Source of the DNA: Varanus komodoensis
Lineage: Eukaryota > Chordata > Lepidosauria > Squamata > Varanidae
Assembly (NCBI RefSeq): GCF_004798865.1
Contig: NW_025336479.1
Span: 10,298,468 to 10,362,467 of the forward strand
DNA: 64,000 nt
Direction of reading: 5' to 3'
Shown piece after piece: positions 1 through 14,700 of this stretch; positions within the stretch are counted from its first letter, which is position 1; every line of letters begins with the position of its first letter. The position numbers and the translations under genes were made by a program. Below the pieces are notes generated by a model. The model was not told where the DNA came from. It did no database searches and saw only the letters and a program-made list of their open reading frames with translations.

Positions 1-2225
1 AATCACCATCACAGCAATATTCAAATATTGCAGCACTATGGGGCCTGTTCAGATGACACATGCCAGAATATGTGTGCATGCGTGCATACATGTGATCAGG
101 TCTCAGGTTTAAGTGAAAAATGTAATGGACAGAATGCAATACCTCAACTAGAGAAGCCACAGTTATCTAAACACAGGCAGGTGTTCTCTGACCCAGCCAT
201 CTAGAGCACAACAAGACTCCAAATTCCAAAAGGGAAGTACAGTCTTAACAAGTCCTGTGCCCACACTTATACAGCATGAGTGCAGAACCTCTTTCAGACC
301 AAGGGCCATATTCTGTTTTGGAGACGCTCTTGGAGGCTGCATTGGTAAGTGGGGCCAAATGTGTAAGACCAAACATACAATCAAAACTGGCCTATTGTAG
401 CTTACAGCTTTTAGTACAAGTCACCATGCCCTATGGGAGAGACAGAAGGGGGCAAAGTTGCACAAAAGTCAAAAAACCACCAACAATTGATAGTTGAGGA
501 AAAGGCAGGATAGGGACAAGGGAAGGGGGAGCCATCGTCTGGGGAAACTCAGAGAGTCAGGTCGAGACTCCAGGAGGGCCAGGACCTGCCTCCACCCCAC
601 TTCTACAATATAGTAAACTCCAACAGTCCTGAACATACTTACTCACTAGGACAGGCAGACCAGCATGAACAGCTCAGTGTACACAACAGACTGCAGTAAT
701 GTGGACACAGGAAGAGTGAAAAATTTATGAATAGACTCCTCAAGTCATTTCACATATGCATGCAAGTTTCCTTGTTTATTTATGGCATTTATTAAACTGT
801 GACCAGGTTTCTAGATGGGCTTATTAAAGGATGGAGGCAGCTATCAGAAATGACAATTAGCCTGCAGCATTCTCCATTCCCAAACGTTCTGAGCTAGAAC
901 AATTTATTCTGATGCGGCAACAAATATGAATCACTGGCATGCCTGTTTGTGTTTATGCTGGCCTTCATGCTCAAACATTTAACTAGCATGTTCAATTAAA
1001 GCCAAGCAGATGTGCTGCAAAAAGCCAAAAGAAAAAAAATGCTCCATATTTGGGGCCCCAGTTCAAACACTGCAGTGTTAGTTACATCGAAAAGGTAAAC
1101 CACATGAAGGCCTTTCCGTATGGGAAGCCATTTGTGCAAAGCTGCCGATGCAGAAAACCTTTAAGCTCATTTTAATCACATCAGCACCGAAGTATATGAT
1201 GACACAATGGGAAAACTGCCTCTTATTTTGGGGCAAAATTGCAGTGATATAGACCAAGCTGACATGAAGTGCGGCTGGACACTAAAACATTTGGAAGGCT
1301 ATCCATGGGGAATCCTTTAAATGCCTCAAGAACACAGTTTAAGAGACACATCACTGGCCCATTTACTTCGGCTACTGTTGAAGACAGCATCCAAGTATCA
1401 GGCAAAACAGAAGAGGAACTGACAGAACAATCCTTTCCCTTCTCAACATCACTGCTAAGACTTTGCTTTTTCCTGACCATGTTAGGATTATCAAAGACTA
1501 TTAACATTCCATGAATTTATACACTCTGTTATTATACCATTGCCCATTAAAATACCTTAAGAGTGCTTCCAGACAGAGGGCTACTGAGCATTAACAAGGA
1601 AAAGCCACTCTGAAAATATGCTGACTTTCCCCCCTTTATTTGGTTTTTTTTGGAGGGGGGAGGAGGGGTTTGGTAAGAAGGTACATAGATGCAATAGTGG
1701 GAAACCATAGGAGGGCTACAAATGGATGACTGTAATACCTGGACTTCCCATAAAATTCTATGAAAGAGAAAGAGCAACTGCACAGTAAAAGCCCTTGATG
1801 GCCAAAGCTCCAACTAATTCTCTGGCACATTTCCTGAGTGTAAGATGTTTTCTTAGAACAAAACTCCTCCTATAAGGTTCACAACTTTAGCTAACTACAA
1901 CTGAGGTTCTTGTCAGCCCAACCTAGAAGGTAACACATTTCCGGAACTTACTTCCTCCTTTACATCTTTTTTCTTGATAAAGCATTTTGTAAGTTCTAAT
2001 ACTCATGTTCCATTTTCTGATTTTGTTTAAAAAAGAAACAGTTAATAGGAATAAAATCAAGTTTTACCAGTATTGCTATTCAACTGTGTTGGGCTTTCAA
2101 AAACCTCTTCTCACCATCTTTGAGCTGGATTTTTTATTCTGAACATCTCATAGCACCATTAATTTCTATTTTAATCATTATCTTGTCCATTTCCATGGTT
2201 CTGGCTACTTCACTGGCAGATTTAC
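1..2225. other. Partial intron after window exon 21
   Basis: Intronic sequence downstream (in gene order) of exon 21. Both strands were read for the next dynein segment (Walker B of AAA3) and it was not found. There are only short chance ORFs with no recognisable family text. No confident repeat was identified here. Confidence 0.7.
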
Positions 2226-2433
2226 CTTGCAGCATGGCAGATGTGGTATAGTAATTAAAGGGAACGTTCTTCACCAGATACTCTTCAGAATCCAGCAAAG
2301 ACAGCTTGTCCCCTACAATCACAGACTTTCCGGTCCCGGCATTTCCCACCAGCATGACTGGTCTGCGTCTCTCCAAGAGCTGATCCATGAAGTAACGGAC
2401 TCGGATGGTTTCACTGGTGTGCACGAAGCAGGC
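2226..2433 (-). CDS. DNAH9: Dynein heavy chain exon 21 of window (AAA3 P-loop)
   Basis: 208 nt. Acceptor ctttcttaag before GCCTGCTTC; donor CTGCAAG|gtaaat. Encodes [39 protein letters not shown] (the AAA3 Walker A) and [17 protein letters not shown]. It ends with one base of the next codon. The expected continuation (V/A-LEKPLEKK) was not found between 1 and 2225, so the next exon lies outside the window. Confidence 0.95.
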
Positions 2434-2743
2434 CTTAAGAAAGGGTGAGAAGCACTTATAATGATCCATAGAACCCCCTGGAGCAGCAAGGTAAGGAGGC
2501 AAGCCAAAATTTGAGACTGGCAGACAGGTATTGCTATGTGGCATCAGCCAAAGAGTGCCCTGAAGGACATCACTCACAATAGTAATGACACAGAGGGCTG
2601 AACTTGATCTTTATGCTACATTAAAGGTACTTTTCCTTCAAATCAAAACAAGCCTGTGAAAGCCCAAAGCAGAGCAGGATCATTGCATACAAGTTGAAGA
2701 GGTTTAAACTTCCCATCCTTCCTCAGTGCTAAGAAAAGAAAAG

Positions 2744-2774
<31 letters not shown>

Positions 2775-5700
2775 GAAAAGAAAAGGCCCATGGAAGGTTT
2801 TTTCCTTCTTTTTTAGGCCCCACAGAAGAGAGGGTGAATAGCCTAAGTAGCTCTCAGTACTGATGCTTTTCCACAAAAATACTGATGCACTTAAAGCTGC
2901 TTCCAACGCAATGTATTTTTCAAAATATATGCTCTGAAGCAAATAGAAAATGTCAAGAGATCTGTGTCTTATTAACATGGAAATCGCTGAACTCAAGCCA
3001 TATACCGACACATGATCAGATTGCTGAGAAGGTATGTGCTGAAGTTCAGAAATACAAACAGCAACATTAGACAGTAGATCATTAATGCCTACACAAAACC
3101 TATTAATGCCTATTTCTCAGATAGACCTGGTCGGTTTGTAAAACCTCTCCATGGTGCTCACAGTCAGGAAGGGGAGAGGTTGTGGAACTCATCAAATGCT
3201 TTTTTGCTTCACAGAATTGTGGCAGCAGCATCTGACTCGTATCACTAATCCGTGGCTTACCATTGGCTCGGCTCAATGGCAGGGGCTGAGGGACAAGCAC
3301 AAACATGTCTGTACCACAGTCAACTGAAAGAAAAAGAACAGCTTGCTGGGTGGAATATGGGTCATGCCCACACTCTCTTTGCCAAGTGTCTTGGGGTGTT
3401 TAGGGATGCCCAATACACTCAGCAAGAAGAGTCCTCAACGTCGATATTCTCAATCATTTTGTTTGTGTGACCCCGTTTTGAGCCTTTAATAATACCATGA
3501 CCCTAGACAGCAATAAAAAAATCCAGGGTAGATCAGATAACATTCAAAAATGAATATTACATTGCCAGTATCCCTAGTGAAAATCTTGACCCAGAAAAAT
3601 GAGAATTTCGTTTGGTAAGTGTGCAGCAGGATGCCAAAATGTGGCTGGCAAGAATGGAAATGAGCAAAGAAAATTAACAGTAGGAAGGTACTTCACAGAA
3701 ACAGGATGAAAAACCAGAGTGCTACATCAGGTTGCATTGAGATTAACATAACACAACACTACACTACACCACACCACACTACAGACACACAAAGTACACA
3801 CTGGACTGGTCTGAACCCTCACACAAGCAGAAGGAAACATGTCTTTCCTAACCTTTCCTGCCACACAGCCCCACACCACCAGCACACACAGATTTGGGGG
3901 AGCATGAAGGAGAAGGGGAAAGCTACCACACCAGCGCTTCCCACCTGCTAGCAGAACACTACCAGTGGATATAATCCTTTCCTCACCACCACTACTCCTA
4001 CACTGGCAAAACAGGGATGGATATGTATCCTTTAAGGTCTACTAGATATTTTGGCTCCTGTCTTGATCAGTAACAGCAAGTCTGTACGCTGAAGTGCAGG
4101 GTGCAGTTCCATAATGTGGGTGCTGTGGGTGGAATTCTCAGTTTGAACAGGAAGACCACCAAGGGAGGTTGTGCTCCCCTGGTGTGCCATTTTTATCTGC
4201 TTGGAGTCAGTGTACCCAGTTGATACATCCAAGAGTTTCCCTTCTTTCAGAGATTGCCCTATTCAATGGGTGTTCTATGAGAAACAGTGCCATGTCTGAA
4301 AGACTGTCCATCAGAGCTTCAGTGCTTTGCCACTGCTTGTTTTGTCTTCTTTATCATTATAGCTTATATGTATAGCTTATTGTAACATGCTCTACATGGG
4401 GCTGCCCTTAAAGACAGTCTGGATACTTCAGTTGGTTCAGAATAGAGCTGCCAGGATATTAACGGGGACTGGCAGGTATTCACATATAATGCCAGTCCTT
4501 TCCCACTTACACAGGGTGCCAAGTGAAGTCCGGGCCCAATTTAAGGTGCCGGTGTTGACCTATAAAGCCCTAAATGGCTTGGGTCCTGGATACTTGAAGG
4601 AGCGCCTCCTTCCCTATATGTCCCCCCCACCCCCGCCTGGAGCCCCTTGAGATCTGAGGCAGTGGTCCTTCTTCAGGGGCGCTCCTTGAAAGAGATTAGG
4701 AAGGTGGCTACCCGGAGGAGGGCTGTGGTGGTGCCCCAAATGTGAAATATGTTCTCCAGCGCTTTTTTATTTTCCCATTATTTTAATGTTTAATCCATTT
4801 TAATGTGGTTTTATATTATTGAATTACTGGGTGGTATGCCATTTTTATCTGTTGCTTGTTGTAAACCATCCCAAGATGCCAGTAGATGGTCGGTCAATAA
4901 AAGCTTTAAATAAATAAATAAATAATAAATAGCTGACTTGTGGTTTCTAAATTCTAAACAAAAATCAGAACCTGTCATGGCAAGCAGTTTTGCACACTAT
5001 TAGACAAAAAGAAATAATTATTCCAAGGAAACAAATTGATCTAAGGCCTGGGATCACAGGTGGTCCTCTGGGAAGTCCTCTCTTTCTTTCTTCTTAAATA
5101 AACCCCGCTGCCTTAGGCTAAACACTATGGTGCAGATCTCTTAAAATACATTATCTAGAGAGGCACATGAAGGGCACAAATAGACTTTGTACAAGCAGTC
5201 TCTTGGTTACAAACGAGTTCCATTCTTGAGAAAAAGGAAATTCATCTTTAACCCAAATTTGTATGTAAGTCAGATCACTTATATATCCACACTTGCAAGG
5301 GTTAGTGGTGCAGGACCCCCAAGAAGGTAGAAAAGCCACAAATATCTCTAGACACCCTGCTGCCCAAACTCACCAGTGCCTCCTCTTTGCTGTAATGAAA
5401 TGCTGGAGGGATTTTCCTCCCCAGATGGGCATGGCAAGAAAGCATGCTTGAAGCCCACCCCCCCAGGGTATGCTTTGGAGCCCCCCCCCCCCGCCCCCAC
5501 TGCTACCCTTTCACTTCCTCCTCTATTCCTGTGGTAATATTTAAAAAATTAATAGACCTTATGGCAGTTCATTTATAAGTATGGGTTGTCCATAACTTGG
5601 ATGTTTGTAACTGCCTGTATAACATTATGATTCACACTGCCTGTGATTTCAGTACTTTGAGCAGCTATTCACCCATCCTTCCTGCAGAAGGAATGCTCTA

Positions 5701-8700
5701 ATGCAGACTTCCCCAACTTTCTGCCTGCCAGACACGTTTGGACTGCAACATTCAGAATTCCCAACCAATGGACCTGCTGGATGGAAATTCTGGGAGTTGT
5801 GGACCAAGTACCTCTGAAGGCCACGAGGTTGGGGAAGGCTACTCTAATGCACTCACTTATCTGAACAACTCATTGAGTGCTGTCCAGTCATCACAGCACA
5901 GGCAGAAATAGGTAGAAGCAGAAGGATATGCATGGGAGAAGGGGAATGAAAATGGAAAGCAGCCACACATTGTCCACCACATATTTTTACCTGCATACCT
6001 TTGTTAAACTCTCTCTCTCTCCCTCTCTCGCACACAAAGTGACTTACCTGTAATGGCATTTCTGGATCAAATTCAAATTTGGGGATGAGCCTGGACCAAG
6101 GCTCAAATTTCTTTGTTTCTGGGTCAATGTAAAAGTCAAAGACTGTTGCTTGAGATGGAAACTTGATGGTCTTGAATTCTGTCACCCACCACTTACTGAA
6201 TTCTACTCTGTAGTCTACAAGCTGTAAAGAGAAACATTGAAGAAAAATGTTTTTAATACACAGAAAGTTGTGTAACTTTGGTAAGTTTATCTGTATTAAA
6301 TCATCTGTCCAATGGAAAGCATTACATAAAAGCTAAGACATTCTCTTATTACCAGGATGTTTGTCACTGGGGTTTTTCCTCCCATTTTCCTCCCAATTTT
6401 ACCTTAATACTCTTATGTCCTTAAACAAATAATTATCTGTGAGAGAAACTGCCTGATCCAAGATCTATCAGACTTAATTAAACTTGTATAAACAATTGGG
6501 AAATTCAATTGATTGGCAAAAGACAACAGGAGGCTTGTATCAAGCTAGGCACAACGGAGTCTTTCCATCAATCATTGCAAGCTTCCATCTCTGCACGACA
6601 TAGTCCTTGTCCTAGAACGGATTCCTGCATGCAACTGGTCTTCACTGCTGGCCTACCTAGTCCATAAATGTTACAGTTGCCAAAAAATGATGTACAGAAA
6701 AAGCAAGGGGCAGATTCCAGCTCACCAATAATCACACTGTCTGCAGGAGAAGAGCACCATTTCCTATGTGCCCTTCACAGCTATGTGCATCATATCATCA
6801 GAAGGAACATCCATTGCCTGCTGTGTGGCATTGAAGTTTGGGTACTCACTATCCAAAGTGGCTTGAAAGTGCCAGCCAGGGCCTGTGCTGTTGCTCACTG
6901 GCTTGAGTCATACACAAAGTAACACCTCTGTTGCCTAATCCTAGGATTTTAATGTAACAGGCTGTTTTGCAAGCAGGGCACACTTTTGCCAAACAGGCAC
7001 ACGCACACGGGGGTGGGGGGAGAGGGAGGGAGGGATCAATCTTCGGTCTGGGAGCTACCCTAACTACTAAATACCTAAATTAACACAGAACAGCATGTTC
7101 ATTCTGAATAAATGGTGAGACTATCTGGAATGTAGAATAACATCTTAAAGGTATTGCCTTCTGTGGTTAACCCCCTTCCCTTCTTCCTATTTTCCTTTCT
7201 GATTATATAACTTGGGTGTATTTATGATCTGATGTGTTCCCCCATTCAATACTGACAAAAAGACTGCAGTTGCAGTGCTTCCGTAACATGCCATGTTCCC
7301 ATCTTCCAGAACAGGAAGGAAGAGAAAAACACTCTGCTTATGCTCCTTCGCTGCCATCTTCGCTGTACATGAAAGAGCGATGTGCACTGGCTTGTTTTTT
7401 AAGAGGAGCTGCGGCTCAGTGGTGGAGCCCCAGTTCTGCATGCAGGTTCAATGCCCAGCATCTCTAGGTGGGCTAGTAAAGACCCCTACCAGACACCATG
7501 AAGAGCCTCTGCCTGTCTCGATCAACAATACTGGGCAAGATGGACCAAGGGTCTGGCCCACTATCAAGCAGCTTCTTCTGTCCCTCCATTCCTCCTCCTC
7601 CCCCTCCCCCCTCCTGCAAGGGTCTGTTCAGCTGCTGCCACCACTAGTAAGATCGTCAGCCAACTGCCTTACCCTGCACCCCAGAACTGTAGAGCACATT
7701 GCCCCTCTTCACCACACCACTCTTGGACAATTTCCCCAGCATACTACATACCTTCCCTTGACTCTCTCCTTCCCTTCTCTTTGCCACCTCCTCACTGCCA
7801 CCTTACAATCAGGCCAAGGAGGTGGTGATGAGTTTGCACAGCAAAGGAGAAGGGGAGAAAGAAGAGAGCAGCACAGAGAGCTGGGGAAGGGGCCCACTGG
7901 CCATACCTCCTTGGCAGAGCACATGCTTGGCCTCAAGGAGGTCCCACCTTCAATCCCCAGCAGCTCCCGCCTGAAAGCCTGGAGGGCCACTGCTCGGCAG
8001 TGTCAACTAGAGTCCACCAACGTGACTCAGTGGGGCTCTTCTCACAAGACAGGAACTGAACCTGGAACCTTTTACGGGAGAAGCATGTGCTTTGCCACTG
8101 AGCTACAGCCCTTCTTCACTTACAAGAAGAAGCTGCCTTATACTGACAGAGTTCAGACGACACACGGTGGCTTGTGGTGGTTGCTCAATGAGGGCTCATT
8201 CACACCTGCGAATCCATGCTGTGGCCATCCAAGTATCGGCAGGCATGAGCGGGCTAGCCTTCCATTACTCAGCACAGGGAACGACCTTGCTGCTATTTAC
8301 TAGCCCCCCCCCCCACTAAACACCCCAGCAGTGCTGCAGGGGGAAATCCACCTATGCTGATGGCTGCCTTCAGAAACAGGCTAGTGAATGAAACACCTGA
8401 ACCAGAACAGCTGCCTACCCAGCCTCCAACCTCTGTGGCTTCTTTATGGATTATTTTCCCCAGATTTATTGGCTTCAGACACTTTTCTAATAGAGTGAGC
8501 GAGCTGAGGTCACAAGTTCATTTCAATGAGGCTGCCCAACTTCCAGTGGAGAGCAGTGATTTGCCTGATGACAGCTCACGTGCGCCAGCTTGAGACTTTC
8601 CCGACAGACAGTCCCAGCATGTCGTGTTGAGGGGGTTGTGCATTCTGCAGGTCCATACACCCCCTGGATTGAATCCAATGTCAGTCCGACTTAAATTAGA

Positions 8701-11700
8701 CTACCTAAGCTAGTCATGACCAACCATTCCTACTCCATTCAGTGAGCCTTCCCCAAGTAGAACTAACATTGGACACAACCCACTGGCATTAAAGTAATAC
8801 CCATTCCCATCTTCCACACGGCTGCAATACTTTTGTATTATTTGCAAAGGGGGTGTTGCTGCAAAAATCAATTCCCTTCTTTAAAAACTCAGGCTACCAT
8901 AGCTCCAAATGTAAAGCTTTTCTACAAAACTATGGCTGCTGTTCCAGCTCCTTTTTAAACCCCATCTCTCCACCTACCACTCCATTTTACTGCTATTATT
9001 ATTTTATTGGTTTTATTTCAAAAAACAGGTGGGTCTATATAATGACCCCTTCTGCACACCTTTGGCCACCTAAAAATGGAAAGAAGAAAAAGGGCAATTA
9101 AAAAGTTGGTAGGATACAAGAACAAGCAGCTGACACAGTAAGAAGGAAGTATGGAAAAAGGGTTCAGAGAAACTGATCATCCTTTTGCACTAAAATGATG
9201 TTAAACTGAAGGAATTCAAGCTACCCACAGAGCTGGAGCAGTGATAAATTTCAGCTGCTCACGTAATAGAGGCTTGCTGATTTTAATGCTTTCACCTCCA
9301 TCCCTGCCTTTTAGAGAGGGACCTTGCTGCCCACCTACCAGCCTGCAATAGTGGGAAGGCATTCATATTGTTTATTCTGACATTTCAGCAGAAAAAGGTC
9401 AAAACTAAGGGCAATTTCTATGGCGAGCAATAAACAGATTTTATATTGGATCATTTTTCACCAGATCTTTGCCTGTTCTTATTCAGACTACAGCACTTCG
9501 GATCCTTAGCTCTGACATTTACAGAGAGGCAGGAAAAGAAACATGGAGTTCACTGTCAAGAGCAACATTGCAGAGGGAAACTTTGCCTGGTCAGAACACC
9601 AAATGCACCTTAAAGAACAATCCTCAGCAAAGATGGATGTGTCCAGGGGATTTAGCATTTTGGCAGAGCAGAAAACTACAAGGATACTAAGAAAATATCA
9701 CAGGAAAATCAAGGAAGGAAATCATTCAGCTGATGCCCCAAATGAAAATGGCTCTCATTTCAGCAATCTGAATTCCCCACGTTCATGGATAAGAAAGAGT
9801 TTGATGCAGCAGAAAAAGTTCAAAGATTTTAGGGAATCACCTAAGGTACCCTCAATACCCTCAGTTAATGGATACACTTCTGGGTGTGGCAGAGGTACTT
9901 CTTTATTTTTTTTTTCTCTGCTGCTGCCAAAGCCTCTTGCTTCATGGGTTACCTGGCTCTTTCTACTTACTGCATAATAAACCTCTGATAAAAATGTTCC
10001 AGAAAAACAGTTTAGCTGTTTAAAGACCCAAAAGGCATGGGGAGAACATTTAACAGATTTTATTTATACTACTTTATCACAATCTGGATGAACAACCCAC
10101 ACACATATATTTTAAAAATATGTAGTAAGTAATTTAGGCACTTGGTGTAACTAGTATAAGTATCCTGAGGCCCAATAATACTTTGCAATATTCCTGCATT
10201 GCTAATTGACAGTGAAAAAAGATGGGAGGCATCTTTTACTCCCACACACCCCACCATTTGCTGGGTTAAACAATCCAGGAATTGGCCATGACATACCAAC
10301 TATGTCATTCTAGGGCAAAACCTAGTCCTGGCCACCATATAGATTTCCTGCATCAGTTTCTCATGATATCCAGATTTGTAAGTTGTGCTTTAAGGGCTCC
10401 CCACAAACAGTATCCTTGTTTGTTTATGCCCACAGGAGCTAATACTCTCATTACAAACCCTTTCATAAAACAGATATCTACAGCAAAACCTATCACACAT
10501 TTATTTATTTATTTCATTGTATGCTGCCTAATAGCCATTGTTCTCTGGACAGTTAACAAAAATTAAAAATAAATGTTTAAAAGCCACTCACTGAGAAATT
10601 AATTTAGAAGAACAAAACTATTTGCTATTGCTATTATTCATCATAAAAACAATACAGAATAAAATGAAATAGATAAAAACAAAGTTTAAAAGTTAGGCTG
10701 TTAAAATGCTGAGAAAATAAAAAGGGCTTTACCTGGTGCCAAAAAGAATAGAAAGTAGGCACCAGGCTCATTCAGTCGGGGTGCCATGACTGAAAAGGCC
10801 CTCCTCCTGGTAGCCACCTGCCTCACTTCCTTTGGAAGGGGATCCTGGAGAAGGACCCCAGAAGATTACCCCAGGGTCTGAATAAGTACATGCGGGAGGG
10901 GGCAATCCTTGGGATAACCTGGCCCCAAGCCATTTAGGGCTTTGAATGTTAGTACAAGTGCTTTAAATCAGGCCTGGACTTCACCCAGCAGCCAGTACAG
11001 CTGGAAGAGGACCAGCATAATGTGGTTCTCGTGAACCAGTTCCCATCAACAGTCTTGCTGCCCTGTTTTGGATTAGTTGGAGTTTCCAGACCATTTTCAA
11101 AGGCAGCCTCACTTACACATTGAACTCATCCAAATGACAGGTTACCAGAGAATGGGTAACTGCAGCAAAGCTCTCTCTGTCCAGGTAAGGTCTCAATTAA
11201 ACTTACAGGTATTTCTTGAATCCCATGCATAGCTAACTGAAAGCAAGTTCCACTCAATTCAGTGGTGGTGCTTACTTATGACTGCATAGGTTCAAATTAT
11301 AAAGCATGCTGAGCTTTAACCAAAGATCTTTAGACAGCTGAAATGTAGCATTTCACTTTGAATCAGAAATGCTAAGAAGTGTTACCATTTGAACTACTAG
11401 CATGAAGTCAAAACCCCTTCAAAGAAAAGGAAAGAAGTATCCAGTCTCTGCTTATTTTTCCTCACACTCCCTTATGGGGAACCTCCAGCCTGGGGCCTGA
11501 TGAGGACCCCATCCTATCCGGCAGATATTTCCCCTGGCCCTGCCAGTCTGCTGTGGAGGGTGAAGCTTTTCTTTCCAATCAGCAGCTATTCGCAGATAAA
11601 GAGCTTTCTCCTGTGAAAAAGAGAGACCAACACCAGGGGAGTGATTCAGTCCTTTCCTCCTTCTGAATCCCACTTACTTCTAACCAGCCGTGGGCCAGAA

Positions 11701-14700
11701 AATTTTCCAGTGCTTTATTTTTCTGCAGAAAATATTTCGGTTGATAAGTTCATCAGCAACAAAGAAATGGATACCAATTGCAAAAATAATATCAGGAAAG
11801 TTTGACAGTTACAAAATTCAATTTGTTATTCAGCTGTAAAAATGATATTCACTGCCCTGTGCTCTGTCTCGTTGTCACAAAGCATTCAAGCATCCCTGCA
11901 CCCTTTGAAGAATCTGAGCCATTCTATTCCTAAATTGTCCTAGCAGCAATGTATGTTTGGTCAGAAAAATAACTCCAAGCATTCCCCAGCTAAATGGGTA
12001 ATGCTAAATTTGCAGGACTTCTTTCTGCTTAAATGTACATAAGACTATGCCATAAAAAGGCTTCATGTTTTTCCCCTCAAATAACTCAGGTCAAATGCTT
12101 GTGGGACAAAAACTTAGAATAGGCATTTTCCTACTTTTGATGTTTAAAAGTAAATGCAAATAAAATAAGCATGTCAGATAGATCTTTCTAGGGTATTTTC
12201 CAATTCTTAGTGAGCATTTTCCTGTGTGAAACAACCTCATACCTAATCTGCACTGGAAAAATCTTCTACAAATTGAAATTTCCCCCAAATTTTCCAATTC
12301 AATTTTTTTCTGTAAAACCCATATCACTGCTTCTAAGAACTTATGTCCAGCTTGTTCTCAGTAGAAATGCTACTTGCAAATGCTTTTGAGTGATTCAGTC
12401 CTATTTCCTTCTGAATCTTCACTTCCAGAGACTTGTCCTACTTACTTTTGAGTAGATGCATCTTTCTTGTTTACTTGTGAATAGGCATACAGAGGCTTGG
12501 TATTTCAGATGCTATTTGGTATTTTGGTGATTCTTTCCTGATTATTTTTGTCTCTCAGACCAAAAACTGTCCCCACCCCCTGCTTTGTGCTAATTTACTC
12601 TATCACAAATAATAGTGGAAGCAGGAGCAAGAAGACTCAATCAATTACTCTAGCATTGCAGCAGATGATGCTATCGCTCCTGCTTTTGGTGGTGGGGGGA
12701 CTGGAATTGTGCTTCCCGACATTTCCCCACCACTAGTTTGGATGTCATGAGAAGGCATTCCAAGAAATCAGGCCATCTTCTCCACACCTGGGCATGCAAG
12801 ACAACACAAACAGGAGAGGAAAAGAGGGAGTGTTCAAGCTCCTCATTTGTGTACGCTCAAAGAAATCACAGTCTAACAACCCTGTTACATCTGAGCTGTC
12901 CACACTCTCTCTCACACACAAACACATACAAAGCTTGCTAGCAAAAACAACTGCCATCAGTCATTTGGTCTGTAAAGGACTGTGATTAAGACATTACTAC
13001 CTGACATGATTCTCAGCCCTGCATACTAATCTTACAGTGTACACACAAGGTTAAGATTGCCTTTTTGTTTCTTTTTCTGCTTATAAAATAAGCTCTGCAA
13101 ATCTCAAAAACTTAGCTGCTCTCCACCACCAAAATGGACCTACAGAAACTGATGGCTTCATTGACTTTACCCACTAGGTAAAGTAAGTTTAATCAGAAAA
13201 ACCAATCCACTCACCTATTTTAAGGATTCTAAATGAACACTATGAACTCAAAAAAAAATTGGGCCTCATCAAGGACAGGTCAACATCAGCACCAGTATGC
13301 AATTTAACTTTATTATAGAGTAAACTACACCCAATGCAGAGGAGTTGTTCTCTCTGGATCCCATGAATATTAGCAATTGCTATTTCTGGTAGCCACTGAT
13401 ATCCACTATCCCAAGACTACGTTCTCTCCATGACTGAGAGAATATAGCCCTATGGTAGTGAAATCAATGGCTATAAGCTTATTATATCATCAGGATTAAG
13501 GTAAAGATAAAACCTCCATGTCCTGTTGAGACATTGTGCTTCTGTGATTACTGGCTGCTGCGGGGAGGGGGGAAACAGGCTAGGTTAGACTCCCCATCGT
13601 GAGCCCTCCTCCAGGAGAGTGTGTGCTTGGCCAAATGCAGCCTCAGGAATCTGTGACTTCAGAACAAAGGGAAACGTGCTCTGCTACAAGGCAGGAATTC
13701 CACCAGAGTTTAAACAAAGCACAGTCACTTAAACTGGGCATCATGGGTAACTGTGGTTTCTTTAAAAGCAGATATGAGAATTCATTCTCGCACCCTCATG
13801 ACCATGTAAGGCTCATGCAGGTCCATGAAGCAGGAAAAGGCAGGGCCTTTTTACAGCTTAGGCTATTGCTGCAACAAGCCAGTTCTTTAGATTCTCATCT
13901 TGCCGCAAGATGTCATGACAGCCTATGTACTAAAGGGAAGGACAATGGCATGGAATGATGTGGTGAGAATGGAAAGGATGTAAATGTTATGAAGGGGATT
14001 GAGAAACTTCAGTATGAGGAGGAAAAATTGTTTAGTTTATAATTTCAAACACTGGTATAGTGTAGAGTAGTGGAGCAAAAATTTAGAAACTTAGAAGGAA
14101 GAAAACCCAACTTGACTGAATAAGAATATCCCATAATGTGCAAGAGTGCAGCTATAAGCAAGACCAAAAAATCCAGCAAGAGAAAGAGGAAAGAAAGTGT
14201 TTTGAAGTCCAATATACAGCAAACTCCCAGAGCAAAGTGAAAAGAAGTTGGACTGAACTCTCACTATCCTTCAAAGAAAAATAAGATGAAAAGGTAGAAA
14301 GAATCAAAATGAAAGAACTGCAGTTTGAATTCTCTAACTGGACTAAGACACAGAAGTTAGTCATCACCTTCTGGAAATCACCAAAGAAGTTAAAACAATT
14401 GGAAGCAATGAAGACCTTTTATAATAACCCACTCCCTCAAAAACCAAAGTAGCAGTGTTGTCCCTAAGAAAAAAAAATCAAAATCCATATTGGTGTAATG
14501 TCTTTAACACACCAACCAAAAGCCACTGTGGCATAGTGGTGAGAGCCACTATGGGTCTGGTTCTAGTTCCCACTCAGTAGTGAAACTCACTGGCTCACTC
14601 TGCGACAGTAACAGACTCTACGCCAAAGGCTACCTCACAGGCTGATTCTTGTGATGATAAAATGGAGGAGAACCTTGTAAGTAGCCTTGGGTTCCTTGCA

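Larger units (their letters stand above)
2434..6047. other. Intron 20 of window
   Basis: Holds a long AAAAG tract (2733-2785), an AC-rich stretch (3750-3800), an L2-type LINE fragment (4387-4928), an inverted-repeat DNA element (about 5188-5622) and a palindromic hAT-like MITE remnant (about 5703-5845). A C-run of mixed length lies near 5478-5497. No other gene was seen. Confidence 0.7.

Noticed and set aside
1223-1514. Overlapping ORFs on both strands searched for the next dynein exon
   Set aside because: Neither reads as the AAA3 Walker B region (LEKPLEKK, FIDDMNMP); no splice-flanked dynein block was found in 1-2225.
7293-8303. Long plus-strand open frame of 336 codons
   Set aside because: It runs through at least two or three tRNA-derived SINE pieces (7411-7580, 7897-8020, 8040-8115); its text is SINE-derived and low-complexity, with no protein family signature.
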